Below, in pieces: positions 29,700 through 43,800 of a stretch of 64,000 bases of DNA. This DNA is from Lytechinus pictus (taxonomy: Eukaryota; Echinodermata; Echinoidea; Temnopleuroida; Toxopneustidae). Each line of letters starts with the position of its first letter. The stretch's first letter is position 1. The stretch is taken from the NCBI RefSeq assembly GCF_037042905.1, contig NC_087245.1, positions 27,220,001 through 27,284,000 on the forward strand, written 5' to 3'. The position numbers and the translations under genes were made by a program. Under the pieces are notes generated by a model that was given only the letters and a program-made list of their open reading frames with translations, searched no databases and was not told where the DNA came from.

Positions 29700-30170
29700 A
29701 TGTTTTATTTATTTATTTATATTGTTTTATTTATTTTATACTGCAGGGTAGGCCTGTTCAGTTCTTAAAACTGCTTTACAAAGGCGCCCTGCAGTTTAAA
29801 ATACATGTCAAGATAACTATGAACAACAACAACAACAACAAACAACATCAAAAATACAAAATACAAAATATCTAACATCAGAAACAATTAACACCAAAAT
29901 ATAGAGTGGGAAGTGACAATTTAAACATACATAGCATTGTAAATCAATGGAATATCATTTCGCTCTTTATCAATTCGTATGAAAGGCTTTGCATAATTTT
30001 TTAAAAACTAACAAGGAGGTACAAACTTGTAAATTTGAAGGAAGTGCATTAAATAATTTGGGTCCGACATATGCGAAAGATTTTCTTTTATGTTCAATTC
30101 TAGCTTTGGGAAGCTGAAGGGGGCATCGTAAAGAATGTTCACAAAATCCTTCAAATTCACTTTCAAAAAT
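29700..30170 (-). mobile_element. 5'-truncated LINE remnant (minus strand)
   Basis: The minus-strand frame ending at 29970 gives the C-terminal type segment RKSFAYVGPKLFNALPSNLQ then FKKLCKAFH and a stop, typical of the end of non-LTR retrotransposon reverse-transcriptase ORFs. A 3' UTR with (GTT)n follows, then an ATAAATAAATAAA tail near 29700. Only the 3' end is present. Confidence 0.65.
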
Positions 30171-31170
30171 GCAAAAGCACCCCAACGAAACACTGGCATT
30201 CTGAATAAACTAAAATATTTTTTTCCTGATCACATTTTAAAAACATTATATTCCACACTTGTTTTATCCCATATGAATTATGGAATATTGGCCTGGGGTA
30301 ATTGCAATACAACCTTAATTGATAAAATATTCACGATACAAAAACGAGCAATTAGGCTGGTTAATTAAGTTGGTTTTTAATCCCATAAAAATCCATTATT
30401 TTTCCAAAATAAAGTACTCAAAATTTCTGATATATATGCATTTCGATTTGATATATTCATGTTTCAGCTTTCAAAAGATGAATTGCCTGATATATTTGCT
30501 TCTATATAATATATATGTTTCAAAGGAACAATCTAATCCACACATATCCCACCCGGCTAAGTGACTCATATCACCTTCCGCGTACTCGCACTCTCTTTGC
30601 TCAACGAACAATTGCATTTGAAGGGCCCATGCAGGTTTTGGAACGATCTTCCCCATGATATGGTACATAGTGCCTCACTTAATATATTCAAACGTAAATT
30701 GAAAGCGATGCTTATCAATTCTTATAATTTCCCTGTGTAAACTGTTATATACAAGTACTTTGTTAATACGCTCTGGCTGAGTAATGAGTAATAAGTAGTC
30801 ATAGAGTGGCAGACTCTTTTTTATTTATTTTTATTTATTTATTTTTTTGTATTCCTTACATATCCACAATTGTCACATTTTGACATTACTTTATTATTAT
30901 CAATTTACTTACCTGTCCTCTCCTACTCATTAAGACTGATATTTTTTCTGGATCCTGCAGACTTAACAAGCTTTGCTTTTTTATGCAGGGTCCCTCATAT
31001 TTCACTCTTTTAAATTGTCTTTAATTCTAAATCGCTATTTTCTTTAAATTGAATTAATTGTTATGCCTTGTCTGATTTGTATTCTCATGAGTTTTCTGAT
31101 ATTGTTTTCATATTGTTGTTTGTACTTGTGAAATGTGTAAAATAAAGTCAAATCAATCAATCAATCAAAT
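30170..31170 (+). mobile_element. 5'-truncated LINE remnant (plus strand)
   Basis: A frame from about 30135 to 30368 encodes GILNKLKYFFP, LSHMNYGILAWG and IQKRAIRLVN, signatures of the region after the reverse-transcriptase core of CR1/L2/jockey-type LINEs. After frameshifts and stops, further fragments ISDIYAFRFDIFMFQLSKDE (about 30425-30484) and RFWNDLPHDMV, then FKRKLKAMLI (about 30635-30739), complete the C-terminus. The 3' end is an AATC repeat tail (31150-31170). Confidence 0.72.
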
Positions 31171-31552
31171 CAACGAGAAGCTCGGGAGCTTCGCCCCCTC
31201 GTTTTTGAGGTTTTTCGAAACTTTTTTTAAAAATCCCATATACGGCCTTGACATGAGGGGGAGGGTGCAGGGCGCACTTGCCCCTCAATCCTTCCAAATG
31301 TTACATGACCGAGAAAAGAAAAAGAAAGAATATTTTTAAAGAAATTAGAAAATGATTTTCTGTATACTTTGAAGTCAAAATATGTTACAATTCAATTGGA
31401 TTTTTATTTTATAAAGTTAAATTCGTTTTCTCTTGTAACTTTTTTAATTTATTTTTTTATTTGTTTTAAAGGAATTCCCGGACCAATAGGCCTATTCTGA
31501 TCGTCCCCCTATAAATTGTGTAATCATTACGTGATTTGCTACTATATGCCTC

Positions 31553-31950
31553 TAAAGGCCACCGCACACTGACCATACGACTGGTCCACGATCCGATGGA
31601 ACAAATCGCATTTTGCTTATTTTCTGAAAATTTTGGTGAAAAGTATCATTTTTTTGAGGTTCAAAATAGCTGAAATAATACTAATATAACAGTTTGGGAT
31701 GATTGCAAGCCTTTATTTTGGAGTAAAGGTCAAATTAGTTTCAAATCGTAGCTAATCGTAGGACGGACGACTAGACTTCGCTTTTTTATTTTAAACATGG
31801 CAGCATAGTCATAGATTTGAAGGTATGTATTCGTAAGATGATTTAGAACAATTTACACAGTACGATATTCCATGTCTCAACATTAGCATCAAATTCTACT
31901 ACGTTCTATTTAAAAGTCGGGTCGCAGACAAATCGTAAGGTGTACGTCAT
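31553..31950. mobile_element. Possible decayed inverted-repeat element
   Basis: CCGCACACTGACCATACGAC at the left and CAAATCGTAAGGTGTACG at the right are weakly inverted. A related fragment (CTGCACACCTTACAACTGGT) is at 41034-41053 in KIF9 intron 7. Confidence 0.4.
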
Positions 31951-32211
31951 CATGCTTATGTCAGATCAGAGAAGAACTATAGCCGGGGAGCGATTCTTGC
32001 AATATCAGAGAGGCAAGAAAGTTGGAACCAAAGCGACCGAGATGAATTTTATGCATAGATCTATAGTCAGTTCGTGCATTAACTTCACCTTCGAATTAGG
32101 TGGTTAAAATCTTACAAATATATTTTTTTTAACTTTTTACTGTTTTTTTCCTTTGTCTATCTCCATTACGATTTACAGGCCTACGCCCTGTCAAATTACC
32201 ACGCCTACATA

Positions 32212-33667
32212 CAGGCGCGTAGCCAGGGGGGGGGCGGTGGGGGCGGTCGCCCCCCCAAAAAACGTCCCCAAAAAGAAAAAAAAGAAGGGAAAAAAGAGAG
32301 GAAAAAAGGAAAAGGGAAGAGAGGAAAGGGAAGAAAGGTAGCTTTGTCGGTTTTTTTTTCTTTTTATTCTTTTTTTTCTCAAAAGAGAAACTCCTTCACT
32401 CTTCCTGTAAATTTATATATGAATTTTGCTTCCGCGCTGCGCGCGGTTAAATGACAATATTGAAGTTCTCCATTGTTTCCCCCACCCTTTCTCTAACCCT
32501 GCTTTTCCACCTCAGCTATATGTGTTTCTTGCCAGTTAAAGTTCAAATGTATAGATTAGGGCATGGAATTAGAGTAAGGTTAGGCCGAAGTATATGAAGT
32601 TATCTTTTTTTTTTATTGATCGCGCAACTTCTGGTCGGGTCGGCTCCGGGCGGGTAAAATCTTTATATCAATTTCTGCCGTCACCTCCATAAAGTCAACT
32701 TCTCCCGCTTTTCAGGTCAACAACCATAGGTAAACAACCATAATTTGGGGGAAACAGGTTCCTAATTTAAAAAGAGGAATGTATAAAATTCGTGTCGTAT
32801 TAAATAAAAAAGTACAATATTTTTTTTCAAATTCTATTAATCTTCATGTTATTTCCCTGCACATTCATCTCCTGTCCTATTTGTTCGCCCTCAGTTTGAA
32901 ATTTTGAATGACACTTAGGTTTCTTTATAATTCAAAATGAAGCGCTTCAGGATAAGTCAAAGAAATTAGGCATCCTTTTTTATATAATTTTAATAAATCA
33001 CAGAAGTTTCAACTTTTTGCGTACTATTTTCCTTGTAATGAAGTTCAATAATCTTAGGTTATCAATTGAATTAGAGCCGATGGGGTATTAGACATATCTG
33101 CATTTGATGAAACGTCCGCCCTTTAAAATTTCAGAGTTTTATTGCTCTGCGCGGGGAGGAATATCTTCCTCCCGGCATATACACTTCTTCTCCTCTGTTT
33201 TGCGAGTTAAAGATATGCACTGTCGCTAAATTGTTTGTAATCAAATCCGATATTTCCAAGGGAAGTATTCAATATGTCTTTGAGAATACCCTTTTCTCGG
33301 GACCCTTTTCATGGCAAAAAAAATTGAAAAAACGCTTTAGCTTCCGCGCTTCGCGCGGGGTTATTATGATTTTAATTTCCTCCATTGTATACCTTTTTGT
33401 GCGTTCACAATCACTTTTGAAAACAAGGTTCAAAATCACAATAAAGTCAACTGAATTGGAGCTGATATAGGTACTAGAGACAAGAGAGACGGCTCCTTTT
33501 CATTTTAATTTATGACACACCAAAAGCTTCACGCTTCGCGCGGGAGGGGGAAACTCCCCCTCCCTGCACCCACCCCCCAGGGAGCGCGCTTCGCGCGCTC
33601 TGTAAGTGTTGGCACGCTTCGCGTGCATTTACCGCCCCCTCCAAAATGAAATCCTGGCTACGCGGTT
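32212..33667. mobile_element. 1.46-kb TIR element with 9-bp target duplication
   Basis: Left GCGTAGCCAGG (32217-32227) is mirrored by CCTGGCTACGC (33653-33663). GCCTACATA occurs on both flanks (32203-32211 and 33668-33676), a 9-bp target duplication. The interior has G and C runs, a 69-base purine-only tract and several GCGCTTCGCGCG palindromes (for example around 33345-33358, 33531-33542 and 33584-33598). No transposase ORF is seen, so it is non-autonomous; the superfamily is unresolved (a 9-bp duplication would fit Mutator-like, 8 bp hAT-like). Confidence 0.72.
32270..32338 (+). repeat. 69-base purine-only tract
   Basis: Uninterrupted A/G from AAAAAGAAAAAAAAGAAGGG to the T at 32339, inside the 1.46-kb TIR element. 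Such tracts can form triplex DNA. Confidence 0.9.
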
Positions 33668-34738
33668 GCCTACATAACATCTCTTCCATAAGGTTGTAAT
33701 CACTGGAACCATCGCCATCAAAATGTAGTTTTAACGTTAGAACAGGGGCCCGTCATTTCAACCCTTTTCGATCATGGGGTTTTATATAGTGCCCCCCCCC
33801 CCTAAAGCTCCACCCGGGGCCAGGCACTTGCCCCCTAACGTTAGATATGCCACTGCTGATTCTGGCAGTTATTGAACTAGTTAAAATACACATGTATACT
33901 ACATTATGTACATATGGAATATAATTATACTACATCATGATTTTTTACGGTTGCAGACCATGTGCGCATGAGCAGAGGCCCTGACAACGACGACGCCGTT
34001 GATAAACGAAACCAATAATATCGAATGCGTAATTCTACGGACGCGTCAAATGTACGCGCGCCGTCTCATTAGTTGCGTAGTAAATACGAGCAGCACACGC
34101 GGACGTCTTGGTTGAATTTACCTTTTTAATTATCACCCTTTTCCAGCTTTTGTAAGTATCAAGTTGCAAGTTTCTAATAATGAAATAATATTTTAAAGCT
34201 AAAACTGTGATATTGTATCGTGAAGAATGTTTCAAACGAAAATCCTAGCTTTTAAACGGTGTTTAAGTCAATCGCCCGTCGACACTCTAACCCGCGAATA
34301 GCAGAATTGCATGGTTATCCACGCCTGTAGTGTCGGCGGAAAAGTGACCTAGCCTCTTGCTCATGCTCGCTCATAATTGCGAGCAATGCCGCAGTGCAAT
34401 TGTTGTAATTGACGTTGAACGGTCAATCAGCTTGTTCGCGCACATTCATCTCAATAAGCGTATTACTATTATGACGTGTCAATTGTTTCATCATTAATTA
34501 GGAAATATAAACAACATAAAAAAAGTAACAGAAACAATATCACAACAACAACAAAAAGAAGAAAGTGCACAGAATTGGCACTGGCTTGACTTTTATTTTT
34601 ATCTTGTTAATGTTATGTTATTAAATGTTACTAGGCCTAATACACTAGTCTAGTTAGTTTAGTAACATTATTTGGATTTTGGAATGGGATGGGCGTTTTG
34701 ATCAAACTTGAACTTTTAACTTATTGAAATAACATAAC

Positions 34739-34764
34739 GGTACCGGTACGGTACGGTACCGTAG
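34739..34764. promoter_or_regulatory. GGTACC-repeat cluster upstream of KIF9
   Basis: GGTACCGGTACGGTACGGTA then CCG, a cluster of overlapping palindromes 60 bases before the KIF9 start codon. It would fall in the core promoter or 5' UTR. Function unknown. Confidence 0.4.
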
Positions 34765-34821
34765 TTTCGAAAATCAAAATTTTGAAAGTCAACCAGCCAG
34801 CAGCAGGTTTCCAGGATAAAG

Positions 34822-37800
34822 ATGAAAATGAAAGGTCGTCGCAGTGAAGGGAAGGGTGGATCAAAATCAAATCAGGGTTCTAATGAAGGGGCAGAGGATT
34901 CAGATGAATTCCAAGTTGAAGAAGATTATTCTGTTGCTCAAACTCCAATCTACATGGATGAGACATCGATCCTGAGAATGGTATGGGTGGGAATTATTCA
35001 ACTCCATGCAAGAAACAGAAGAAAAGTTTGCTCACTTAAAAGTATCCTATTTTTTAAATTTAAGCTGTCTTGGACAGTGTTAAATTTTTTTGTGAAAAAT
35101 GCAATTAATACAGTTTTAAAGCATTGTTTAAACAATTTTATCAATTTGATGTATCATTTCCATCTGTTTCATTAATATTATTTTACATTGGCCTAAATAG
35201 AAAAATGCCCTAAAGTCTAGACCTTTAATGAAGTTGTTGTATGACAAGTGAAGTTCAAATATACACTGTACTGTAGGCCTACTGAAATCTAGGCCTAATT
35301 ACATTTTGTTTGAAATACTGTAGCATACTCGTATCAATGTCTTATATTTTATGTTTTACCTCATTTCTTAAGATTAAGAGAGATTAAAATTTTTAAGATA
35401 AAGAATGATCTACTTTTAATACCAGTAATAACACAAGATCCCCTATATTATGGTGTATAAAAGAATATTCATTTTTGTTGCTAATTTCAATGAAGTATTG
35501 TATTCTATTTGCATTTTGTACATACATTTTGATTTACATTTTTGGTCGTGTTGTGAAACTAGATATAACTCTTCCATGCAGCTTTGAGAAATATATTGAT
35601 GATTATATTTCTGTGAGAATGTACTTTAGCACTGATTTTAAATTGTTTTAAGGGTGTTTACAACAAGTACACACATGGGAAACACCTAAAATCTTTTCAG
35701 AATTTCACTGTTGTCCTCTTATTTCCTTCCTTAGGGAGAACTTGAATCAAGTGAAACATCAATGATGAATAAGCGAAGCAGTAAGGTGCGTGTCTATGTA
35801 CGCACTAGGCCAACTGACAAGTTTGCCCAGGATATGATTGAGCTCGTTCCTGATGGCAAGGTAGGTTTTCCTCAAAAGTTTAGATTCATTAATCATTTAT
35901 TGAAGTCTTTGCTTAATTGAATCTGAGTCTGGTGAAAATTCTAAGAATGATGATTTTACAAACGCAGTGGGAATATATTTTTGTGATAATGATGATTGGT
36001 GACTTATAGTCATAATTTTAGAGTGTTGGGTCATCCTTACAAAAAGCATTAATTTATGACATTGTTCATCAAGTGTTTCTTTTGGTTACCTCTTATGCTA
36101 GTAGTTTATTTTGAACAAGAATGCATCACAAAAAATCTGATTAAAAACATGCAATTAACAAGGGAGCAGTACATTACCACAATTTTCATGTACATAATGT
36201 TCATATATGTTGCTATTTTTCTGTTTTACAGTTTTGTTTTACTTCCATCTAATGATCTAACAATATTTTCATGCTAGATCATATTAAATACAATTTGTAC
36301 AACTTTGTAGTTGCATGTAAAGATATAATTTCATGATGAAAAACAAAGGGTATGAATCATCATTCTTTATTGTCACAGAGCGTCAACATCCATGCCAAGA
36401 AAGATGTGAAAAGAGGCGTGGTGAACAATCAGATGTTAGATTGGTCCTTTAAGATGGATGGTATTCTTCATAATGCTAGTCAAGATAAGGTTTATGAAGA
36501 AGTTGCTTCACCTCTAGTCACACAGCTTCTTGATGGTTATAATGGTGAGTTTTTTAATATATTTTTTTATATAGATTATAGAACTTGATTTGCTGAATTT
36601 GCAATTTAAGTGTATTTTTATGAGAAAATTCAATTTTCCTTTAACCCCCCCCCCCCCTCATCCATGTGTGTGAGTTGTTATTTGTTATTGCTGTATTTTT
36701 GTATATTAGGAAATAATTTTGCTTACCAATTTGATGAGCTTTTTGGTCATAAAAGAAAAGCTCTTCACAACATACTGTGCAGTCCTATATGAAATCTGCT
36801 ATCCAAAGGTATTTTTTGTGGAGCATTAAAAAAAAATGTGGAGGAAATTGTGATGCTATACCAGGAAAAACATTCCATGTAGAAGTAATTTTTTTCTTTT
36901 TACATCAATTGTTTAACATTTATGTAGCCTGCATGAATGGCTTTCAATGATTTCTAAATTGCTTTCCACTTATCTGAAGGCAGGTCAATTTGTGATATTT
37001 GTAAGTCAGTCTCCATTTGTTTATTATAAGGATTTTTATTTCCATTTATTATCCAGATGCATAATTTGAATTCAGTTTGAGAAAAGTTGATTTATGGATG
37101 ATCATTAAAAGTTCCTATATTGTCTTATATTTGTTTTCATCTCATATTGTCTTTCACCCTGTATGTATGGTTAAATAAATAATGATAATTGTATTAAAGT
37201 AACTAAGAGAATCAGTTCAAGCAAGAAATATTTGAGAATCATCCATAACAAATCTCATTTCACTCTACTTCTTTAGTTGATAAACTAATTTGATTATCAA
37301 GTCGTGGAAGTTGATACAATTTTTTTAGAATGTGTACCTATTCTTTCTCACTCTGTATCTGTGAAGGGCTTATTTTTGAGGATATTAAGAGATGGTTTGT
37401 AATTGTATTGAGGCAAGATTTCAATATTCTGTCAAATTAACAGGGACATTATTATGTTATGGTCAAACTGGCGCTGGTAAAACCTACACAATGACTGGAG
37501 CAACAGAGAATTACAAGCAAAGAGGAATCATCCCAAGGGCTATCTCACAGGTATGTAAAGAACAGAAAATTGTCTAGTTTTATTTGCCATATGGTATTTG
37601 TGGCATAGTGAAAATTATTATGATTCCCCTGACTCTTGAAACATTTGTCATATGCATAGTTCATATCTGATTTATAAGGGTATTTGCATTTGATTCAATT
37701 TCCAAACCATTCAAACTAGAAAATATAAATCATCATTATTATCATACATACTATTTTTTTGCCTTTCAGTGTTTCTAATATATTTTACTTATAATTGAAA

Positions 37801-40800
37801 ATTAAAGTTCCCCTGCTATGTAAATAATGTAAATTTTCAACAGAGAAGTTTGGGGGTATAATGGATATTCCTCATTGTTATTATTGACTATGTACTGTGT
37901 AAAAAAAAATAGAATTAACCCATCAAGGTAGTCAGCTTAACAAAGTGTCTTCTTTAAGGTATCAAACTAAACCCAAATCACACAATTACAAGACTACTGC
38001 TCTACCAAATGAGCTATCACACCTCCCAATGGAAAGATTTTGAGCAAAATAACTGAGTAAAAGTTCCTACACTCCGATTCATTGGGCGAAATTACTGTTT
38101 ATATATATTAATTTCAATTCTCCTCATTTCTTTATAAATGCCTCAGGTTTACAAGGAAATAGAGGACAGACCAGAGCAAGCGATCACCGTTCGGATCACC
38201 TATTTAGAGATCTACAACGAGACCATGTTTGATCTCTTGTCCACTCTGCCATACAGTATGCAGGGGCTTCCCCAGATGACCATCACAGAGGACGAGTTTG
38301 GGATAAATATCAAAGGCTTGAGTGTACATCTTGCTCACAATGAAGAGGAGGCTCTCAATCTGCTGTTTGAGGTATATTTATGATAATGATTATTCTTCAT
38401 TGATTTTAGGGAGTTGTTTTTTAATATTTTTTTTTGTAGTTCCATATCCATTTGATTTAATGCTTGGGGTGCTCTGAAAGAGAAAAAAATATCTGTCCTT
38501 TTAATGCGCATTAGTTGTTCATATAGGCAGTTTCTCAAATTGTAATTTTCAATTTTAAGATCTGACAAAAATGACAGTTTCATATTTTTGTAATATCTGA
38601 TATTTCTTCTATACGTTTTTCGAGCTTGACATTTCGATTTAATTTGCCCATGTTGATTATATTGGCTGACTGATGAAATGGCTTTGACTTTACAGGGCGG
38701 AAATGGCAAGGAAAATAGAGTAATGTTTCGGCTTACCGTTTGTAAAATAAATGTGTGGTCAACTTATGAAAGATATCAATCGTATTTATTCCCTGGACAC
38801 TGTACAGTGATAAAAATTATATAGATTTCTGTAGTCAGTGCAGTGAGTGCACTATGGAATATTCAGATTGAATTACCTTGAAGGCCACACCTTTCCATAA
38901 AAGTGAGGTGGTTTGGCAGGTTTAACCCTTATAAGACTGTGGAGGGTTGCTGATTCAGCCCCTCGACATTTTTCGCGATAAATCCGCCGCACAATTTTTT
39001 TGACCCCGTCGCTCGCTGACTTTTTACTTTCAAGTCTCGCGCAAGTTTTGAGACCAAAATTGTGACCCTCGGGTACACGGTTCCGAAATTACGCAACATT
39101 TTGTAAGTGCATGCAGACCCTAAATTACTCAAAAACGTGAATTCGTGTACAATTTCAAAATTCATAAATGAATAATTATTTTTCCTTTTAGTGATTAAAA
39201 TCAATTAATTTCATCTTGTTTATGGTCAAAATAAAGTCCCTGACAATTAACATTGAAAAAAAAAAAAAAAAAAAAAGTTGAAAAACAAAGAAATACATAA
39301 TAAATTTTGAAAAAAATAAAATTCATAAGAAAATAAATGTGAAATATGATCAGATTCCTATAAAGAGGCTGTGAATCAAAAATCAGCATTCTAGGGGCAT
39401 TATTTAGTTAATTAGAGCAAACCGTTGATTTTATGCATAAATAAGCATAATTAATTAGCAGTGAGATTTTTAGCAGAATTTGATCTTATACTAGTAGTTT
39501 TGTAGATTATGCCATGGGTAATGCGCGTGCCAATTTTCGTCGCGATCGCGTGATTGATGGCCGAGATCATAAGGGGGGCTGAATCAGCCCCCCCCCCTCA
39601 GTATTCTTAGGTGTCGAAATAGCCCAGTCTTTTTAGGGTTAAGGCGGCCCCATGGGATCCATTTATAAAACTTACTTCAGGTTTCTCAATGGTATCATTG
39701 GGTGAAAAGGGGTAAGGTCCAATCTTGGTAATATCTGTCTATCTTCCCTTTTTCTTTCATGTATTGAATTGACAGTTTCGTTTGAATAATTTTCATGAAT
39801 AATTGGAATGGTTTTATTCAATTATTCATATCATATCTTAGGGTGAGACCAATCGTGCCATCGCCTCTCATGCTCTGAACAGTGTATCCTCCCGATCTCA
39901 CTGTATCTTCACCATACACGTTGAATCAAGATCCAGGACCGAATCCAATGCTAAATACATCCGCAGCAAGTTCAACCTGGTCGATCTTGCTGGTTCAGAG
40001 CGCCTTAGTAAGACAGGGGTAAGTGCTGATCATTTTGAAAGGTCAAGGTGTCCACAATAAGTTTAGTTGAATCGATAGATTAGATTATGAGCAAAAAAAG
40101 AATGTACAGATTTCACTAACTTTTTCAGTTGAGTCAAGATACATAATATGGTTACTGTTCTAAGTTGTGCAAAAAATTTGATTGAAGTTCAGGAAAAGTA
40201 GTTTGAATTATATGACACCTAGATAGATCCTTGTCATTTGATTGGTTGTTTGGTATCGATCATTCTGCCCATTTTACAATGACGACATCAGCCATGCAAT
40301 TTTGGATCCATACGATTTTGTCCATTGCATGCGCGCACCAAAAGAGCAGGCACCACAGGTTTTACACTCGTATTTGCAGTGCGCGTCTTGTATGTATGCG
40401 ACAATCAACAGACCAAGCTCGCACTGCATGAGCATTATTTTGCATCAAAATTACCGGTAATAAATTTCAAATGAAAAGGGATGTATGTTTAGGTGTCATA
40501 TAAATCAAATTATGATTTTTTTATTTTTATTTGTGCAATGGACAGAATACTTCATTCGGTGAAAGATGAAATGTATGACCCATTCAACTCAGGCTGCGCC
40601 TCGTTGAATGGATCATTTCATCTTTCACTTCAGGAAGTATTCTGTCCATTGCACTCATAAACATTCATTATTTATATACTAATTTGTTACACTTCTATAT
40701 ATTTCAGATGATAGTAGAGTACATGTATGGGAATACAGTGATGTAGACATGATGAGCTCATATCTGTGATTATTTTTTCTTCTTTACAGTCTGAAGGCAA

Positions 40801-43800
40801 GACACAGCAAGAGGCTGTGTACATCAACAAATCCTTGACATTCCTGGAACAGACGACCATTGCCTTGGCTGATAGGAGACGAGAGCATATACCCTACAGA
40901 CAGACCAAGCTTACACACTGTCTCAAAGATTCATTAGGTATGCAAACTCTTTAAATGCCACAGAAATTGCGTTTTTAATGAGATTTATGTGTTTTATAAG
41001 GTGTGAATTAATGACTCTAGGATGTTAAGGCCTCTGCACACCTTACAACTGGTTCATGATCATGTTGCAATTTTTTGAACAAAATTGCTTTTATTGTCTC
41101 ACCTGCATAGCAGAATGAGACTAAAGGCGCCGCTTTTCCTATGGCGGTGGCGGCTCTGGCGTCAACATCAAATCTTTACCGAAGGTTAAGTTTTTGAAAT
41201 GACAGCATAACTTAGAAAGTATATGGACCTATTTCATGAAACTTGGACATAAAGTTAATCAAGTATTACTGAACATCCTGCCTGAGTTTCATATAGTAGT
41301 CTTATTTTATTCAAACAGTGCCTGGGAAAATTAAATATACAAATAATTGTTCAATTAATCATAGCTTTAAGTCTGTGGCAAACTGTGTACAGAAAATTAC
41401 AACCAGTTCCATGATTTGAGCATATCTCTTTATGCCCCTAGCCTCCCTTCTTGTATGGTGAAATTGCTACACAAATCAAAAATTAAATTGTCTTTCCAAC
41501 AGGTGGAAACTGCAACACCCTCATGATCGCCAACGTCTGGGGAGAAGCCAACCAGATAGAGGAAACTATCTCAACCCTGCGCTTTGCTACCAGGATGATG
41601 TGCATCGCTGTTAATCCCGCCGTCAATGAATACTTTGATCCTGCACTGCTTGTGAAGAAACTTGAGAAGGAGATCAAACATCTGAAACATGAACTCACCA
41701 TGCATGATACTCTGGTGAGTTTAAAGTCCTGCGAGCAAACACTATTGCAATCCATCTTTGATCTTATTATGGAAAAATTTTATCATTTGATATAAACTAA
41801 TCTCAGAAATTTAGTTATTGAATATCAGAAATATGCAGACAAATTGAACTTTAAAATTTATTTATTAAAAATCATATGGCAGCCAAAAGCTGAATTGAGT
41901 GGACTTTACATCACATAATAAAATACAACAAATAATCAATGCAAAGATTGCATCCTGAAATTTTTAGCCCATTTCATGCTTTTTGTCATAGGTTTTAAAT
42001 AAAAAAGAAAGAAAGAAATAAATAAAACACACACAGAGATTTAATTTTGATTGATTTCATGTTAAATAACAAACTTTAATAATGTAATACATATTTTGAT
42101 TCCATAGCATAAATGTTTTGGGTCTATTACCGTATCTAGTATTGAATTGGAATGGTGATAGATGCATGGGGGGTAGGGGGTGTTCACTAAAGCTAAAATC
42201 ATGATTCCAATTGTTATGAAGAGAGAGGAGATCAAATTGAAGATAACCTTTTCTTGCAGGCCAACCGGAGCCAAGTGAGTTACGAGCCGCTATCCGATAC
42301 TCAACTTCTAGAGGTCAACAACCAGGTCCGACGCTACCTTGATGGCTCGCTGGAAGAGATCGATATCGTCAACATTCGACAAATCCAGAGCATCTTTCAA
42401 ACATTCAAAACAATGGTTAGTCAGATGGAGAGTGAGGTCGAAGGTCGTTTAAGGCAGAAGTATACCATCATTGACCGGATGGATCCTAATGCTGTAGCTG
42501 CTGCACAGAAGGTAAGCAGACCTTACGATAATCAGAGCTTTTTGTTTGTTCAGATATCCTTCTTATACCACTAGTACTCGATCAGTCATATTGTTTGATA
42601 CTTGTATTAGTTTCCCTGACATTGACTCGACTTACTCGGTAATCGATATGAAGCATCTTATGTATTTTTTTCAGGTATTTACATCAATATAGATTTTAAG
42701 TAAAGGTTGCAACTTGCGAAAGAATGTAATCAGTGGTATTTCCATATCAAACAAACTGAGCACAATCTATAGTATTAAGGTTTTCGGGGGGGGGGGGGGA
42801 TGTTCGGGAAGGGGTTATCTTCACAATGATAACAGTGCTTAAATACTTAATGTTTCTATCAAAGCACCTTATATGCACCTGTTAATACAAACTGGACTTG
42901 CTTTTGAACCCGATGCTGATATCTTGGGCACCTTTGCAATCTAACGCAGAGTCTATCTCAGACAATTGAAGAGCAAATTGTACTTTTTTTTGGGGGGGGG
43001 GGGCTGCTCCTCTTTACCTCCTTCCCATATTTAACTAATTCTTTTTTACTTTAATTATTTCAATCAGGCTGGTGTAGTGTTTGATGAGGATGGTGGTGCT
43101 ACATATGTAGGAGAGGTCGACGGACAGGGCTTTGGTATAGGAGTTGCTCCTGCTTCATCTAAGCCAGCTCATTCATCTGTGGTGTCTGCACGAAAGGCCA
43201 GGGGAAGGAAAGCCAAGGAAAGGGGAAGGTGAGAACTTTATCCATGTTTTTTTCCTGTAATTTTGCCTTGTTATGTCAAAAGCTAGATATAAGTTACATG
43301 TTCTTAACTTTTGTTTGAGGCAATAAAGCTGATTAAAAATTTGGCAAACTTCCTGTCTTCAAAGATGTCATACTGCTAAATTTTTCAACTGCCATTGCTG
43401 TGTAAGTTCAAGGCCTGTTAGATTGAGGCTAGACAATATTGGTAATTTTGTCATGAATGTGAAATAGCATGGTAACAGTACTCAAAAGCCAATCAAAATC
43501 AAGGTGTGTATAGTAGGTACTCTTGTACTCATGATGGTAAATTTGCCAATAGTTGTACATTTAAAGCGACCTTACATTGACAAATCATGGGGATATCAAG
43601 GCTAATCTCAGAACGGAGAAGGGATTTGAGTCTTTCACTCGGCTGCATGCCTGGGGGTGTTATGTAATAGACGTCGGCGTGTCTAGGAGGTCTAATAGGA
43701 GATCAATAGTTAGAAGACTAACCAACCAGAAGTAAACTGCGTGTTTTCACTTTGAAACATGTAACTTCACAGAGGTTATTAAGTTTGGTTTAGCAATCAA

